Assembly (NCBI GenBank): GCA_038238245.1
Contig: JBBRXX010000013.1
Location: 51,070-115,069, forward strand
Direction of reading: 5' to 3'
DNA length: 64,000 bases
Origin: DASQHW01 sp038238245
GTDB lineage: Bacteria; Actinomycetota; Acidimicrobiia; IMCC26256; PALSA-610
The notes under the pieces were generated by a model, which worked only from the letters and a program-made list of their open reading frames with translations, was not told the DNA's origin and did no database searches. Both the position numbers and the translations under genes were made by a program. Shown here piece after piece: positions 24,626 to 33,734 of this stretch; position 1 is the stretch's first letter; each line of letters opens with the position of its first letter.

Positions 24626-26611
24626 GTGAACGTGCAGGGGGCGATCCCGACGATCGGCGAGTTGCTGACCGGAGGGCGGCTGGTCACGTCGGTCCTGGGT
24701 GTGATCGTCGTCGCGTTCGTCGCCGGACGCCTCCTCGGTACCAAGCGATCGGCGACCTCGACGCTCCTGTCGGCACTGATCGGATGGACGGCGGGTGCGA
24801 TCCTCGCAGTCGTGCTCGCGCGCAATCACGAAAAGGGCGACGCCGGGTTCACGCGCAATCTCTGGCTCTTCTCCACCTTCTTCGCGATGTCGGCAAGCGT
24901 CTGGATGGAGATGCTTGCCAAGCCCGGCGCCTTCGCACGCGCCCAGCGCCAGGTAAGGATCCCGCATCCGGTCCACGCGGTCCGCAGCCGGGTACGACGG
25001 GTGCGCAGATACGCGCAGATCTCGCGCATCATCGCCCGCCACGGTTTCGGTCGCCTTCTCGGCATCTCCGATCAGACTGCGGTCGACGGCGCGGATCCGT
25101 TCGCCGTGCGCGCCCGCCACGCGCTCGAGGAGTGCGGTGGGATGTTCGTGAAGATGGGCCAGATCCTGTCGACGCGGTCCGACCTCGTCCCGCCCAGCGT
25201 CGTGCGGGAGCTCGAGCGCCTCCAGGACCACGTCGCGGCGGCGCCACGCGACGACGTCGAGCTCCTCCTCGCGGCGGAGCTCGGCGCGCCTGTTGCCGAC
25301 GTGTTCGCCGACTTCGAATGGACGCCGCTCGCAGCTGCGTCGATTGGTCAGGTGTACCGCGCCCGGCTGCGCGGCGGCGAGCAGGTGATCGTCAAGGTCC
25401 AACGGCCGGGCATCGCCGAAGCGGTCGAGCGTGACCTCGACGTGCTCGACCGGCTGGCGCGCGCGGTCGTGGCGCGCGCACCCTGGGCCGCCGAGTACCG
25501 CGTCGTCGACCTCGTCGGCGAGTTCGCGGATCGTCTCCGGGAGGAGCTCGACTTTCGTATCGAGGCGCGCCATGCGAGCGAGATCGCGGCCCAGATGTCG
25601 CCCACGTTCGACGTCGCGGTCCCGAAGGTCTTCCACGAGCTGACGACGGCTCGGGTCATGGTGATGGAGCTGTTCGACGGGGTGAGTGTGCGGCAGGCCG
25701 AGCGGTTCGACAGCCTCGGGCTCGACCGCGGCAAGCTCGCAGACACCTTGCTGCGGTGCGCGCTCCAGCAGATGCTGATCGACGGCCACTTTCACGCCGA
25801 CCCGCATCCCGGCAACGTGCTGTTGCTGCCCGACGGCACGCTCGGCCTGATCGACTTCGGCGCGACCGGTCGCATCGACGCGCAGCAGCAGTCGGCGCTC
25901 CGCGAGGTGATGTTCGCGATCGGACGCCAGGATGCCGGGCTGCTGCGGCAGGCAATGCTCGAAGTGTCAGCCGTGCGCCGCGGCTTCGACGACGAGCAAT
26001 TCGAACGCGCGCTCTCGCGTTTCATGGGCCGCCATCTCGGCGCGGGTGCATCTCCGAACGCCGCCATGCTCAACGAGCTGCTCGGCGTGTTCTTCGCGTT
26101 CGGAGTCGCGCTGCCGCCGGAATTCAGCACGTTCTTCCGCGCGCTCGTCACCCTCGAAGGAACCCTCACGACGATCTGTCCCGGCTACCTCGTCATCGAC
26201 GCCGCCCAGGACGTCGCACGGGAGTGGGTGGAGGAACGGCCCTTGCCGGGGACCGTCGAGGGCTTCGCACGCGAAGAGCTCGTCCGCATGGCGCCGATGT
26301 TGCGGCGGCTGCCGTACCGGCTCGACCGCCTCACGACGATGGCCGAACGCGGCACGCTCGCGGCACGGGTCAGCTTGTTCTCACTCCCGGACGACGTGCG
26401 TGTGGTCACCGCGCTGGTGAACCGCGTCCTGCTCGCGTTCCTCGGCGCGGCGGTCGGCGTGATCTCGGTGATCCTGCTGGGAATCGACGGCGGGCCCGAG
26501 TTCGCCGGCCAGACGTCGCTCTACCAATTCTTCGGCTACTTCGGGTTGTTCTGCTCGACGGCGCTGGTGATGCGCGTGCTCGTCGCGATCCTGCGCGACG
26601 GCGCGACCTGA
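24626..26611 (+). CDS. ABC1/UbiB/AarF family atypical kinase, membrane-anchored
   Basis: A 661-residue UbiB-like protein kinase-like family member, normally linked to quinone or lipid metabolism. Two membrane helices lie at about residues 20-65 and two more at the C-terminus (about 590-650). Diagnostic motifs are GGMFVKMGQ near residue 172 (the KxGQ motif), the Ala-rich loop AAASIGQVYRA near 236, the Lys in IVKVQRPG near 255, HADPHPGNV near 392 and LIDFG near 410. The GTG start at 24626 follows GAGGGA by 5 nt. No ubiquinone or menaquinone genes are adjacent, and the partner substrate is unknown. Confidence 0.9.
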   Translation: MNVQGAIPTIGELLTGGRLVTSVLGVIVVAFVAGRLLGTKRSATSTLLSALIGWTAGAILAVVLARNHEKGDAGFTRNLWLFSTFFAMSASVWMEMLAKPGAFARAQRQVRIPHPVHAVRSRVRRVRRYAQISRIIARHGFGRLLGISDQTAVDGADPFAVRARHALEECGGMFVKMGQILSTRSDLVPPSVVRELERLQDHVAAAPRDDVELLLAAELGAPVADVFADFEWTPLAAASIGQVYRARLRGGEQVIVKVQRPGIAEAVERDLDVLDRLARAVVARAPWAAEYRVVDLVGEFADRLREELDFRIEARHASEIAAQMSPTFDVAVPKVFHELTTARVMVMELFDGVSVRQAERFDSLGLDRGKLADTLLRCALQQMLIDGHFHADPHPGNVLLLPDGTLGLIDFGATGRIDAQQQSALREVMFAIGRQDAGLLRQAMLEVSAVRRGFDDEQFERALSRFMGRHLGAGASPNAAMLNELLGVFFAFGVALPPEFSTFFRALVTLEGTLTTICPGYLVIDAAQDVAREWVEERPLPGTVEGFAREELVRMAPMLRRLPYRLDRLTTMAERGTLAARVSLFSLPDDVRVVTALVNRVLLAFLGAAVGVISVILLGIDGGPEFAGQTSLYQFFGYFGLFCSTALVMRVLVAILRDGAT

Positions 26612-26636
26612 CACCGTCGCATTGACTGCACGGTGA

Positions 26637-28223
26637 CTACGGCCGCGGGCAGGGCGTGCCGTTGAGCGACTGTGTCACCTCGACGATGCCCGACGGCAAG
26701 TTGCGCAGCACGGTCCAGCCGTCGTCGGTGCGATCCGCGCAGCCACCACCCTGCACACGCCAGTGACGCGTCGCCCGCACCTGCACCGCGACATCGCCCG
26801 CGTGCGTCATCCGCAGTGTGAAGCCATCCGGCGAGAGGCGAAGCATCTCCGCGTCGGCGCCGACCAGACCGCGGAAGGTCTCGACCCGCCACACGCGCCA
26901 ATGCGCGTCGTGCCACACGGGCCTCAGGTAGGGCAAGCCCCGTTCGAGCAGGGCGCGCTCACCGACCGAGGAGTCGTCGAGCCTCGCGTCGGGCAGGGCG
27001 ACGAACGCGACCGCGTTCGCCGTCAGCCACGCGTGATAGCTCTCGTCAGTGAGTGGCTTGGAGTAGAAGATGGGGTCGAACACGATGTCGAGCTGTCGCT
27101 CCCATCCGCGGGCGAGCAGCACGTGCGGCGCCGCGTACGCGGCCTCCCAGTGGCGGTACGTCGAGGGGATCTCCACACGGCCCATCGGGCCGTGCTGCGC
27201 ACCGAGGTACGCGACCAACGGTGCGTAGTACGCCTCCTTCGTCGACGGGTCAGTACGTGCGTACGCGATGCCGTCGACCGCCGGATAGAACTGCCAGATC
27301 AGCAACGGGATCGCGAGCGCGGCGAGGAGCAGGCGACGGGCCGGAAGCAACGCGCATGCCAGCAACGGGCCGGCGACACATTGGCCGAACCGGCTGACGT
27401 TGCCGCCGAGCGCGCTCGGTACGACGAACGCGCCCACCGCCGCGACGGCGTAGAACGCGGCACCCCACCGCAGCGCGGGGATGCGGCGTGCCGCGATCGC
27501 GAGCGTGAGGCACAGCGCGAGGTCCCAGATGAGTGCCCAGGGCTCATATGGTTCGCTGCCCGGCGTCGGGAACAGCAGTGCGACGGTCGCGATCGGCGCC
27601 AATGCGGCAACGAGCATTCCGACCGAGATCACGCGTCGTTCCCGCTGTGCACATGCCCACGCCGCTGCGGCGATGGCAAGGAACGCGCCTGCCAGGGGAC
27701 TGGAGAGCGAGCACAGCAACGCGAGGAGCAGGGCGGGGAGCAGGCGCCGGTGCTGCAGCGCGTACACCGCGCCGAGCCCGAATGCGACACCGAGCGCGAA
27801 CGTGACGCGGCCGACGATGAGGTTGGTCACGGTGCCGAGCGCAAACCAGAGCGCGCCGAGCCAGGCGGTGCGCCCGAAGGCGAAGCGCAGGATGCGCTCG
27901 AACAGGACTGCGGACAACACGCCGCTCAACGCGCCGAGCGCGACGGGCCCGGTCAACGTCGCGACGGTCGGTGCCAACACGCTGTAGGTCAGGATCGCGT
28001 GGCCCCCGAACCATTGGCTGTTCCAAATCACGAAGCCGTCGCGTCGCACCAGTTCCGTGCGAAAGATCTGTGCAGGCAGGTCAGAGCCGCGCCAGCCGAG
28101 GCACACGGCGAGCAGCGTGAGCGCGCCGGCAACCGCGAACACGGTGACGAGGCTCGGCCAGCCCTCGACCCATTCGCGCGGCGATCGCCGCCGCGGCAAC
28201 GAGACCGGGACGACCTGGCTCAT
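26637..28223 (-). CDS. Polytopic membrane protein, GT-C-like
   Basis: A 528-residue protein with about ten hydrophobic helices between residues 25 and 320 and a C-terminal extracytoplasmic part of about 190 residues. The N-terminal loop DLPAQIFRTELVRRDGFVIWNSQWFGGH resembles the first loop of GT-C glycosyltransferase-like proteins that use polyprenyl-linked sugars, but no catalytic Asp motif can be assigned with confidence. The C-terminal part has Trp-rich strands (HWRVWRVETF, HWRVQGGG). It stands alone between the convergent UbiB-like gene and the divergent amidohydrolase gene. The function is unknown. Confidence 0.75.
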   Translation of the reverse strand: MSQVVPVSLPRRRSPREWVEGWPSLVTVFAVAGALTLLAVCLGWRGSDLPAQIFRTELVRRDGFVIWNSQWFGGHAILTYSVLAPTVATLTGPVALGALSGVLSAVLFERILRFAFGRTAWLGALWFALGTVTNLIVGRVTFALGVAFGLGAVYALQHRRLLPALLLALLCSLSSPLAGAFLAIAAAAWACAQRERRVISVGMLVAALAPIATVALLFPTPGSEPYEPWALIWDLALCLTLAIAARRIPALRWGAAFYAVAAVGAFVVPSALGGNVSRFGQCVAGPLLACALLPARRLLLAALAIPLLIWQFYPAVDGIAYARTDPSTKEAYYAPLVAYLGAQHGPMGRVEIPSTYRHWEAAYAAPHVLLARGWERQLDIVFDPIFYSKPLTDESYHAWLTANAVAFVALPDARLDDSSVGERALLERGLPYLRPVWHDAHWRVWRVETFRGLVGADAEMLRLSPDGFTLRMTHAGDVAVQVRATRHWRVQGGGCADRTDDGWTVLRNLPSGIVEVTQSLNGTPCPRP

Positions 28224-28429
28224 ACGCGCGTACGCGATCCCTGGTCCGCACCCATCGCAACACGATTATCACGCGTACCGCCCGGCGCTTGGTTCGAGTT
28301 GTCGCCGCGCCGAGCCCACGCGTCGCGCTCCCACGCAAAGTGCTCTCGCCGCGACGGATCGTCACGGCGCCGGCGGGTTCCGGAGGTTCGGCGCTGGATT
28401 CCTCCAGTGCCCGCTGCGACCATGGCGCC

Positions 28430-29647
28430 GTGACCACGCCTGTTGCCGTCCCCACGCAAAAGGTCGTCGACGCCGACGGGCACGTCTACGAGCCCGAGGA
28501 TCTGTGGATTGCGCGCATGGACCACGCGCGTTGGGGTGACTGGATCCCGCGCCGCGTCGTCGAGGACGGCTACTACGACATCGTCTACACCGGTGGCGTC
28601 GTGCGCGGCGGTGGTCGCGAGCTCCAGGACCAGATGTCGGCGGCGGTCGGGATGACGCCACAGGAGTTCCACGACCTCACGATCAGCTTGCGACGCGAAG
28701 GTGGACACGACCCGAAGGCGCGTGTCGCGGACATGGACGCGGACGGCATCGACGTGTCGGTGCTCTATCCGAGCCAGGCGATGTTCTTCGGGCCGTGCGA
28801 TCCGATCGAGGCACTCCACGACGTCGAGTTCGTCGCGGCGTGCCAGCGCGCGTACAACGAGTGGCTCTCCGAGTTCTGCAGTGCCAGCCCGTCGCGGCTG
28901 TTCGGCATCGCGGCCGTGCCCCTCCAAGATCCGCGGCGCGCCGCGGACGAGCTCGGACGAGCGGTTGGCGACCTCGGCTTGCGCGGCGCGTTCATCCGGC
29001 CTTCGGCATACGTCGACGAGCTCCCGCTGAATCACTCGGTCTACGACCCGTTCTGGGACGCGTGCCAGGAGCTCGACGTGCCGGTCGCGCTGCACCCCGG
29101 CGTCCACGTCGACACGCCCGGTGCGTGCCGGAAGTTCGGGCTCGTCGCCGACAGCGAGAACGTCTTGGTGTCTAACATGGCGATGGACGAGCTGCACGGC
29201 GGCTCGGCGCTGGGTCAAGCCGTCGGCAACACCGTGGACATGGTCGTGAGCCTCGGTCGCATGCTCATGGGTGGCGTCTGCGAGCGTTTCCCGCGCCTGC
29301 GGATCGTGTTCCTCGAATCGGGCGGCGGATGGGTGCCGACGCAGCTGGAGCGCATGGACGAGCAGGTGAAGGCGTTCCCATTGGAGAAGCGCTGGCTTTC
29401 GATGTTGCCGAGTGAGTACTTCACGCGCCAATGCTCCGTCAGCTTCGAACCCGAAGAGTGGAATCTCGCCGCGTGCGCCGAGTTTCTCGGGGCCGACCGC
29501 GTGGTGTGGGCGAGCGACTATCCGCACCCCGAATATCACGAAGGTGTTGTCGACGAAGTCCGAGAATCGATCGTGTCACTCGACGCAATGGCGCAGACGC
29601 GTGTCCTCGGTCAGAATGCCGTCGAGCTGTACCGGCTCCCCATCTGA
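28430..29647 (+). CDS. Amidohydrolase family protein (ACMSD-like)
   Basis: A 405-residue metal-dependent TIM-barrel hydrolase or decarboxylase of the amidohydrolase_2 family. DADGHVYEP near residue 13 carries the first metal ligands, VALHPGVHVD near 220 the barrel His, and VVWASDYPHPE near 360 the conserved Asp. This pattern is shared by decarboxylases such as ACMSD and gamma-resorcylate decarboxylase and by related hydrolases in aromatic or alkaloid breakdown. GTG 28430 is selected because it starts just before the domain; GACCAT lies 6 nt upstream. A GYD-domain gene follows after 12 bp. Confidence 0.85.
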   Translation: MTTPVAVPTQKVVDADGHVYEPEDLWIARMDHARWGDWIPRRVVEDGYYDIVYTGGVVRGGGRELQDQMSAAVGMTPQEFHDLTISLRREGGHDPKARVADMDADGIDVSVLYPSQAMFFGPCDPIEALHDVEFVAACQRAYNEWLSEFCSASPSRLFGIAAVPLQDPRRAADELGRAVGDLGLRGAFIRPSAYVDELPLNHSVYDPFWDACQELDVPVALHPGVHVDTPGACRKFGLVADSENVLVSNMAMDELHGGSALGQAVGNTVDMVVSLGRMLMGGVCERFPRLRIVFLESGGGWVPTQLERMDEQVKAFPLEKRWLSMLPSEYFTRQCSVSFEPEEWNLAACAEFLGADRVVWASDYPHPEYHEGVVDEVRESIVSLDAMAQTRVLGQNAVELYRLPI

Positions 29648-29659
29648 AGGAGGAGTTCG

Positions 29660-29980
29660 ATGGCGAAGTTCATGGTCATTGGCAACTACACGGCCGAAGG
29701 CATCAAGGGAGTCCTGAAAGGTGGTGGCACCGCGCGCGTCGACGCGGTAAGCGAGGCGTGCAAGGGTGTCGGTGGCTCCGTGGACAGCTTCTATTTCGCG
29801 TTCGGCGGTGAGGACGTGTACGTGGTGTGCGACCTCCCGGACAACGCGGCGGCCGCGGCGCTCGCGATGAACGTGTCATCGGCGGGGCTGGTGAACATCC
29901 GCACGATTGTGCTGCTCACGCCGAGCGAGGTCGACGCGGCGGCGAAGCTCCAGGTGAGCTACAAGGGGCCCGGCAAGTGA
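29660..29980 (+). CDS. GYD domain protein
   Basis: A 106-residue protein with the ferredoxin-like GYD fold. MAKFMVIGNYTAEGIKGVL opens the domain and AFGGEDVYVVCDLPDN carries the core strand. GYD proteins are small alpha/beta barrel-dimer proteins of unknown biochemical role that often lie beside catabolic enzymes. AGGAGG lies 6-7 nt before ATG 29660, one of the strongest Shine-Dalgarno sequences in the window, as expected for a downstream cistron in the amidohydrolase transcript. Confidence 0.85.
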   Translation: MAKFMVIGNYTAEGIKGVLKGGGTARVDAVSEACKGVGGSVDSFYFAFGGEDVYVVCDLPDNAAAAALAMNVSSAGLVNIRTIVLLTPSEVDAAAKLQVSYKGPGK

Positions 29981-30026
29981 CCCGAGGCGGTCGCCAAATC
30001 CGATCCTGAGGCGCGGTGGTCGGCGC

Positions 30027-30032
30027 TAGCGT
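30027..30032 (+). promoter_or_regulatory. Leaderless -10 (TAGCGT) for the ABC exporter operon
   Basis: TAGCGT ends 8 nt before GTG 30041. No Shine-Dalgarno sequence is visible in the gap after the GYD gene, so the three-gene exporter is likely a separate transcript that starts here. Confidence 0.6.
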
Positions 30033-30040
30033 CGACCCTC

Positions 30041-30967
30041 GTGCCTCCGTTGGTCGAAGCCCGTGCCCTGACGAAGCGGTTCGGCGGCTTCGTCGCGGTC
30101 GACGGTATCGACTTCGCGATTCAACCGGGTGAGGCGTTCGGCTTTCTCGGACCCAACGGCGCCGGCAAGACGTCGACGATGCGGATGATCAGTTGCGTGT
30201 CACCGCGTTCGGGTGGCGACCTGCGCGTGCTCGGTATGGACCCGGCATCGGACGGCCCGCGTATCCGGGCCCGGCTCGGCGTCGTCCCGCAGGAGGACAA
30301 CCTCGATACCGAGCTCACCGTGTGGGACAACATGATCGTGTACGGCCGCTACTTCGACCTGCCGCGGCCGTTGATTCGCGAACGCGCGGCCGAGCTGCTC
30401 GAGTTCGTGCAGCTGAGCGACCGCCGCAACTCGAAGGTCGACCCGTTGTCGGGTGGCATGAAGCGACGTCTGACGGTCGCCCGCGGGCTCATCAACCAGC
30501 CCGAGCTGCTCCTGCTCGACGAGCCGACGACGGGCCTCGACCCGCAGGCGCGGCACCTGCTGTGGGACCGCTTGTACGGGCTGAAGCGCAGTGGCGTGAC
30601 GCTCGTGCTCACGACGCACTACATGGACGAAGCCGAGCAGCTGTGCGACCGGCTCGTGATCATGGACCAGTCGCAGATCGTCGCCGAAGGCTCGCCACGC
30701 GAGCTGATCGAACAGCACGTGACACGAGAAGTCGTGGAGGTGCGTCTCGACCTTGCGACCGAGCCCGCGAGTGCGGCCGCGCAGATGCGATCGCTGGGAG
30801 ACCGGGTCGAACCGCTCGCGGATCGGGTGCTCATATACACGCACGACGGTGATGCGGTCGCGCACAAGGTCTCCAACGACGGCTTCGGCGCGGCGTCGGT
30901 GCTCGTGCGCCGCGCGAGTCTCGAGGACGTGTTCCTGATCCTCACCGGCCGCAGCCTCGAGGACTGA
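30041..30967 (+). CDS. ABC-2 type exporter, ATP-binding protein
   Basis: A 308-residue ATPase of the DrrA/CcmA-like exporter group. Walker A is GPNGAGKTS near residue 39, the signature LSGGMKRRL near 141, Walker B LLLLDEP near 158 and the switch His in TTHYMDEAEQL near 194. The C-terminal 80 residues form the usual regulatory tail. Two permease genes follow on the same strand, so it should energise a heterodimeric ABC-2 exporter. The family includes drug, lipid and polysaccharide exporters; the cargo is unknown. Confidence 0.92.
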   Translation: MPPLVEARALTKRFGGFVAVDGIDFAIQPGEAFGFLGPNGAGKTSTMRMISCVSPRSGGDLRVLGMDPASDGPRIRARLGVVPQEDNLDTELTVWDNMIVYGRYFDLPRPLIRERAAELLEFVQLSDRRNSKVDPLSGGMKRRLTVARGLINQPELLLLDEPTTGLDPQARHLLWDRLYGLKRSGVTLVLTTHYMDEAEQLCDRLVIMDQSQIVAEGSPRELIEQHVTREVVEVRLDLATEPASAAAQMRSLGDRVEPLADRVLIYTHDGDAVAHKVSNDGFGAASVLVRRASLEDVFLILTGRSLED

Positions 30968-30999
30968 GATGCCTCGAGGACTGCCGTGATGGTGCGACG

Positions 31000-31770
31000 A
31001 TGACTGCGCCGGTGATGCGCGTGGTCGAACGCGAGGCGCTGGTGTATTTCCGGCTGTGGCGCGGCCTGGCGTTCTCGATCTTCGTGCAGCCCGCGCTGTA
31101 TCTCGCCGCGATGGGGCTCGGCCTCGGCACCCTGATCGATGCGCATTCGGGTCATGTCGCCGGGCTCGACTATCTCGACTTCGTCGCGCCCGGCCTGCTC
31201 GTCGCGAGCACCATGCAACTGTCGGTCGGCGAAGGGTTGTGGCCGATCCTGGCCGGCGTGAAATGGATGAAGTTCTTCCACGGCGTCGTCGCGACCCCGA
31301 TTCGGCCCGCCGAGCTCTATGGCGGCTACGTGCTGTGGGTCGCGCTCCGGAGCGTGCTTGGTTCCAGCGCGTTCCTGCTGATTGCCGCGCTGCTCGGCGC
31401 GGTGTCGTCGCCGTGGGGCCTCCTCGCGATACCGATCGCCGCGCTGTGCGCTGCGGCATTCGTCGCGCCAATCGCGGCATTCGCCGTGACCCAGGACAGC
31501 GATCTCTCGTTTCCGATGATCATGCGCCTCGGTGTACTGCCGCTGTTCTTGTTCTCGGGCACGTTCTTCCCGATCAGCGAGCTGCCGGCCGGCGTGCGAC
31601 CCTTCGCGGTGCTGTCACCGCTGTGGCACGCGGTCGAGGTGGCGCGCCATGCCATGACCGGCCGGTTCGACGGCTTCGCCGACGTCGGCCACGTCGCGGT
31701 GTTGGTCGCATGCATCTCCGTGAGCGCGCTCTGGGGCGTGCGTACGTTCACGCGGCGGCTCAACGCATGA
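31000..31770 (+). CDS. ABC-2 type exporter, permease
   Basis: A 256-residue integral membrane protein with six helices, for example near residues 22-45, 60-78, 105-130, 138-160, 170-190 and 225-245. The segment LFLFSGTFFPISELP near residue 180 is the signature of DrrB/NodJ-type permeases. It pairs with the following gene, which begins inside its stop codon (ATGA at 31767-31770). No membrane-topology breaks are seen. Confidence 0.9.
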   Translation: MTAPVMRVVEREALVYFRLWRGLAFSIFVQPALYLAAMGLGLGTLIDAHSGHVAGLDYLDFVAPGLLVASTMQLSVGEGLWPILAGVKWMKFFHGVVATPIRPAELYGGYVLWVALRSVLGSSAFLLIAALLGAVSSPWGLLAIPIAALCAAAFVAPIAAFAVTQDSDLSFPMIMRLGVLPLFLFSGTFFPISELPAGVRPFAVLSPLWHAVEVARHAMTGRFDGFADVGHVAVLVACISVSALWGVRTFTRRLNA

Positions 31771-32573
31771 GCGGAACGCTGACGACCACGCGGATGCTGC
31801 CGTTGCCGGGATGGCGCCGCCGGCCCTGGCGACTCGTCGAACGCAACGTCCTCGCGTACCGCCGCATCTGGTACATCTTCCTGTCCGGCTTCGTCGAACC
31901 ACTCTTCTTCCTGCTGTCCATCGGCATCGGCGTAGGCCATCTCGTCGGCGACCTCCGAATCGGTGGCCACGTCGTCGACTACCGCACTTTCGTCGCGCCC
32001 GGTCTGCTCGCCACGACGGCGATGAACGGCGCGTTGCTCGACACGACGTTCAACTTCTTCGCGAAGTACAAGTACGCACACACCTACGACGGTGTGATCG
32101 CAACACCACTCGGGACGCGCGATATTGCGCTCGGCGAGGTCACGTGGGCGCTCCTGCGGGGCGCGACCTACTCGACGGGCTTTCTGGTGACGATGGCTGC
32201 GTTCGGTGACATCGCGTCATGGTGGGCGGTCCTCGCGCTTCCGGTCGCGGTGCTGATCGGTTTCGCATTCGCCGGCGCGGGCCTCGGCGCGACGACCTTC
32301 ATGCGGTCGTTCATCGACTTCGACTACGTGAACATGGCGATGATCCCGCTGTTCCTGTTCTCCGCTACGTTCTTCCCGCTCTCGCGCTATCCGGGCGGGC
32401 TGCAGGTGGTGATCCGCTGCACGCCGCTGTACCAGGGCGTGGTGCTGGAGCGGTCTCTCGTGGTCGGCGACGTGCACTGGACACTGCTCGTGCACGCCGC
32501 GTATCTCGCGGCGATGGGTGCGGCGGGCCTCTGGGTCGCAACCCGCCGGCTCGGCCTGCTGCTCAAGCCGTAG
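31767..32573 (+). CDS. ABC-2 type exporter, second permease
   Basis: A 268-residue permease that resembles its neighbour. Six hydrophobic segments are visible, and LFLFSATFFPLSRYP near residue 197 is the same family signature. The N-terminal 30 residues are basic and cytoplasmic. ATG 31767 overlaps the stop of the first permease by 4 bp, which implies tight coupling and a heterodimeric channel. The operon ends 7 bp before the stop of a convergent gene. Confidence 0.9.
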   Translation: MSGTLTTTRMLPLPGWRRRPWRLVERNVLAYRRIWYIFLSGFVEPLFFLLSIGIGVGHLVGDLRIGGHVVDYRTFVAPGLLATTAMNGALLDTTFNFFAKYKYAHTYDGVIATPLGTRDIALGEVTWALLRGATYSTGFLVTMAAFGDIASWWAVLALPVAVLIGFAFAGAGLGATTFMRSFIDFDYVNMAMIPLFLFSATFFPLSRYPGGLQVVIRCTPLYQGVVLERSLVVGDVHWTLLVHAAYLAAMGAAGLWVATRRLGLLLKP

Positions 32574-32579
32574 GCCCGC

Positions 32580-33470
32580 TCATGCCGGGACGATGGCGAC
32601 GATGCGGCCCTTCGCCTTCGTTCGTGTTGCGTCGTCGGATGTGCCGAACGCGTACACATGCCCGTCGGTCGTTGCCAGCCAGTAGCCGCCGTTCGGCGCC
32701 GGCGCGATGTCCGCGACGGGCGCGCGCAGATTCGAGCGCGCGGCATCGCCGTGCGCGGACGCACCCGCAACCGGATACACGCGACCATCGGCGCTCGCCA
32801 GCCAGTACCCGCCGTCACGAGACGCGGCGATGCCGACAATGTGCGGGCGAGCACGGCGCCCCGGCGATCCCTTCCCGGAAGTCGCGAATCCCCTCACCTT
32901 CCCGTCCGATGTCACGAGCCAGTAGCCGCCGTCGGGCGTCGCCGCGATGTCGACCACGCGCGGATGATGTGCACGGGAGAGGTCACCGTGATGGCGCGTG
33001 CCGAATGCGTAGACGTGACCGTCGGCGCGCGCGATCCAGTAGCCGCGCGTCGGCGACGCGGCGATGCCCACGATCGGAGACGACCGCGGACGGATCCTGT
33101 GTTGGCCGAGAGAAGACGTCCCGACAGCAATGACCCGCCCGTCGCTCGTCACGAGCCAACGGCCGCCGTCCGGAGACGCCGTCGCGCCGACCACTGTTGC
33201 GTCCGCGGGCACCGAGGCGTGGGCCGTAGTGGCGCGGTCGGCAACGCCGCCGGGATAGAGCCGGCCCCGTGCGTCGACGAGGACGAAGCGCTGCGCGGCG
33301 TGCACTGTCGCCGGCGGTACGAGAGCGGTATTGGACGTCCCGGACGTGCGGTCATGCGTTGCGAGGCCGAAGACGGCTGCGGCGACGAGCGCGACACCGA
33401 CGAGCGCGAGCGTCGGCGGGCCGTAGATCGCGCGGCGCGCCCGTCGGAGGCGCAGCGCGTCGGCCGTCAT
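32580..33470 (-). CDS. Membrane-anchored protein with GYW..DG beta-propeller-like repeats
   Basis: A 296-residue protein. A basic N-terminus and one membrane helix (about residues 20-40) precede five or six repeats of about 40 residues. Each has a form like IVGIAAS..GYW.A.ADGHVYAFG, for instance PDGGYWLVTSDGKVRGF and RDGGYWLASADGRVYPV. Repeats of this kind are very common in exported proteins of Acidimicrobiia, where their role is unknown. ATG 33470 overlaps the stop of the small upstream coiled-coil gene (ATGA), so the pair is coupled. A ligand-binding or scaffolding role is likely. Confidence 0.82.
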   Translation of the reverse strand: MTADALRLRRARRAIYGPPTLALVGVALVAAAVFGLATHDRTSGTSNTALVPPATVHAAQRFVLVDARGRLYPGGVADRATTAHASVPADATVVGATASPDGGRWLVTSDGRVIAVGTSSLGQHRIRPRSSPIVGIAASPTRGYWIARADGHVYAFGTRHHGDLSRAHHPRVVDIAATPDGGYWLVTSDGKVRGFATSGKGSPGRRARPHIVGIAASRDGGYWLASADGRVYPVAGASAHGDAARSNLRAPVADIAPAPNGGYWLATTDGHVYAFGTSDDATRTKAKGRIVAIVPA

Positions 33471-33682
33471 CGAACGGGCGTCGACCGTCGGTCGAGTGAT
33501 TGCACGCGGTCTTCGAGCTCGTGCACGCGGTCTTCGAGCTCGAGCACGAGCGCAACCGTCGACGTGTCGTGCCGGGTCGTGCGCCACAGCTTGCGCTCGT
33601 GGCGCGTCCGCACCGACCACACCGCCGCGCCGATGCACATCGCCACACCCAGACCCGCGAGGGCCACATACAGCACGGTCAC
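33467..33682 (-). CDS. Small membrane protein with duplicated coiled-coil segment
   Basis: A 71-residue protein. Residues about 2-24 (VLYVALAGLGVAMCIGAAVW) form one membrane helix, then a basic linker, then ELEDRVHELEDRVQSLDRR, a short coiled coil. The coil contains a perfect tandem duplication of 21 nt (33501-33521 and 33522-33542). A leaderless TAGCCT box 6 nt before GTG 33682 and the ATGA overlap with the repeat-protein gene downstream both support it as a real gene. It may help to anchor or multimerise its partner. Confidence 0.75.
   Translation of the reverse strand: MTVLYVALAGLGVAMCIGAAVWSVRTRHERKLWRTTRHDTSTVALVLELEDRVHELEDRVQSLDRRSTPVR
33501..33542. repeat. Perfect 21-nt tandem duplication inside a coiled-coil gene
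   Basis: Two identical 21-nt units (TGCACGCGGTCTTCGAGCTC plus G) lie head to tail and encode one extra heptad of the coiled coil. The identity at every base suggests a recent slippage event. Confidence 0.9.
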
Positions 33683-33688
33683 ACGAGC

Positions 33689-33694
33689 AGGCTA
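33689..33694 (-). promoter_or_regulatory. Leaderless -10 (TAGCCT) for the small coiled-coil gene
   Basis: On the minus strand TAGCCT is followed by 6 nt and GTG 33682. It would drive the two-gene transcript with the repeat protein. Confidence 0.6.
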
Positions 33695-33734
33695 CGCGAG
33701 CGCGCAAACGCGCGAATAGGCCCGACTCAGCCGT

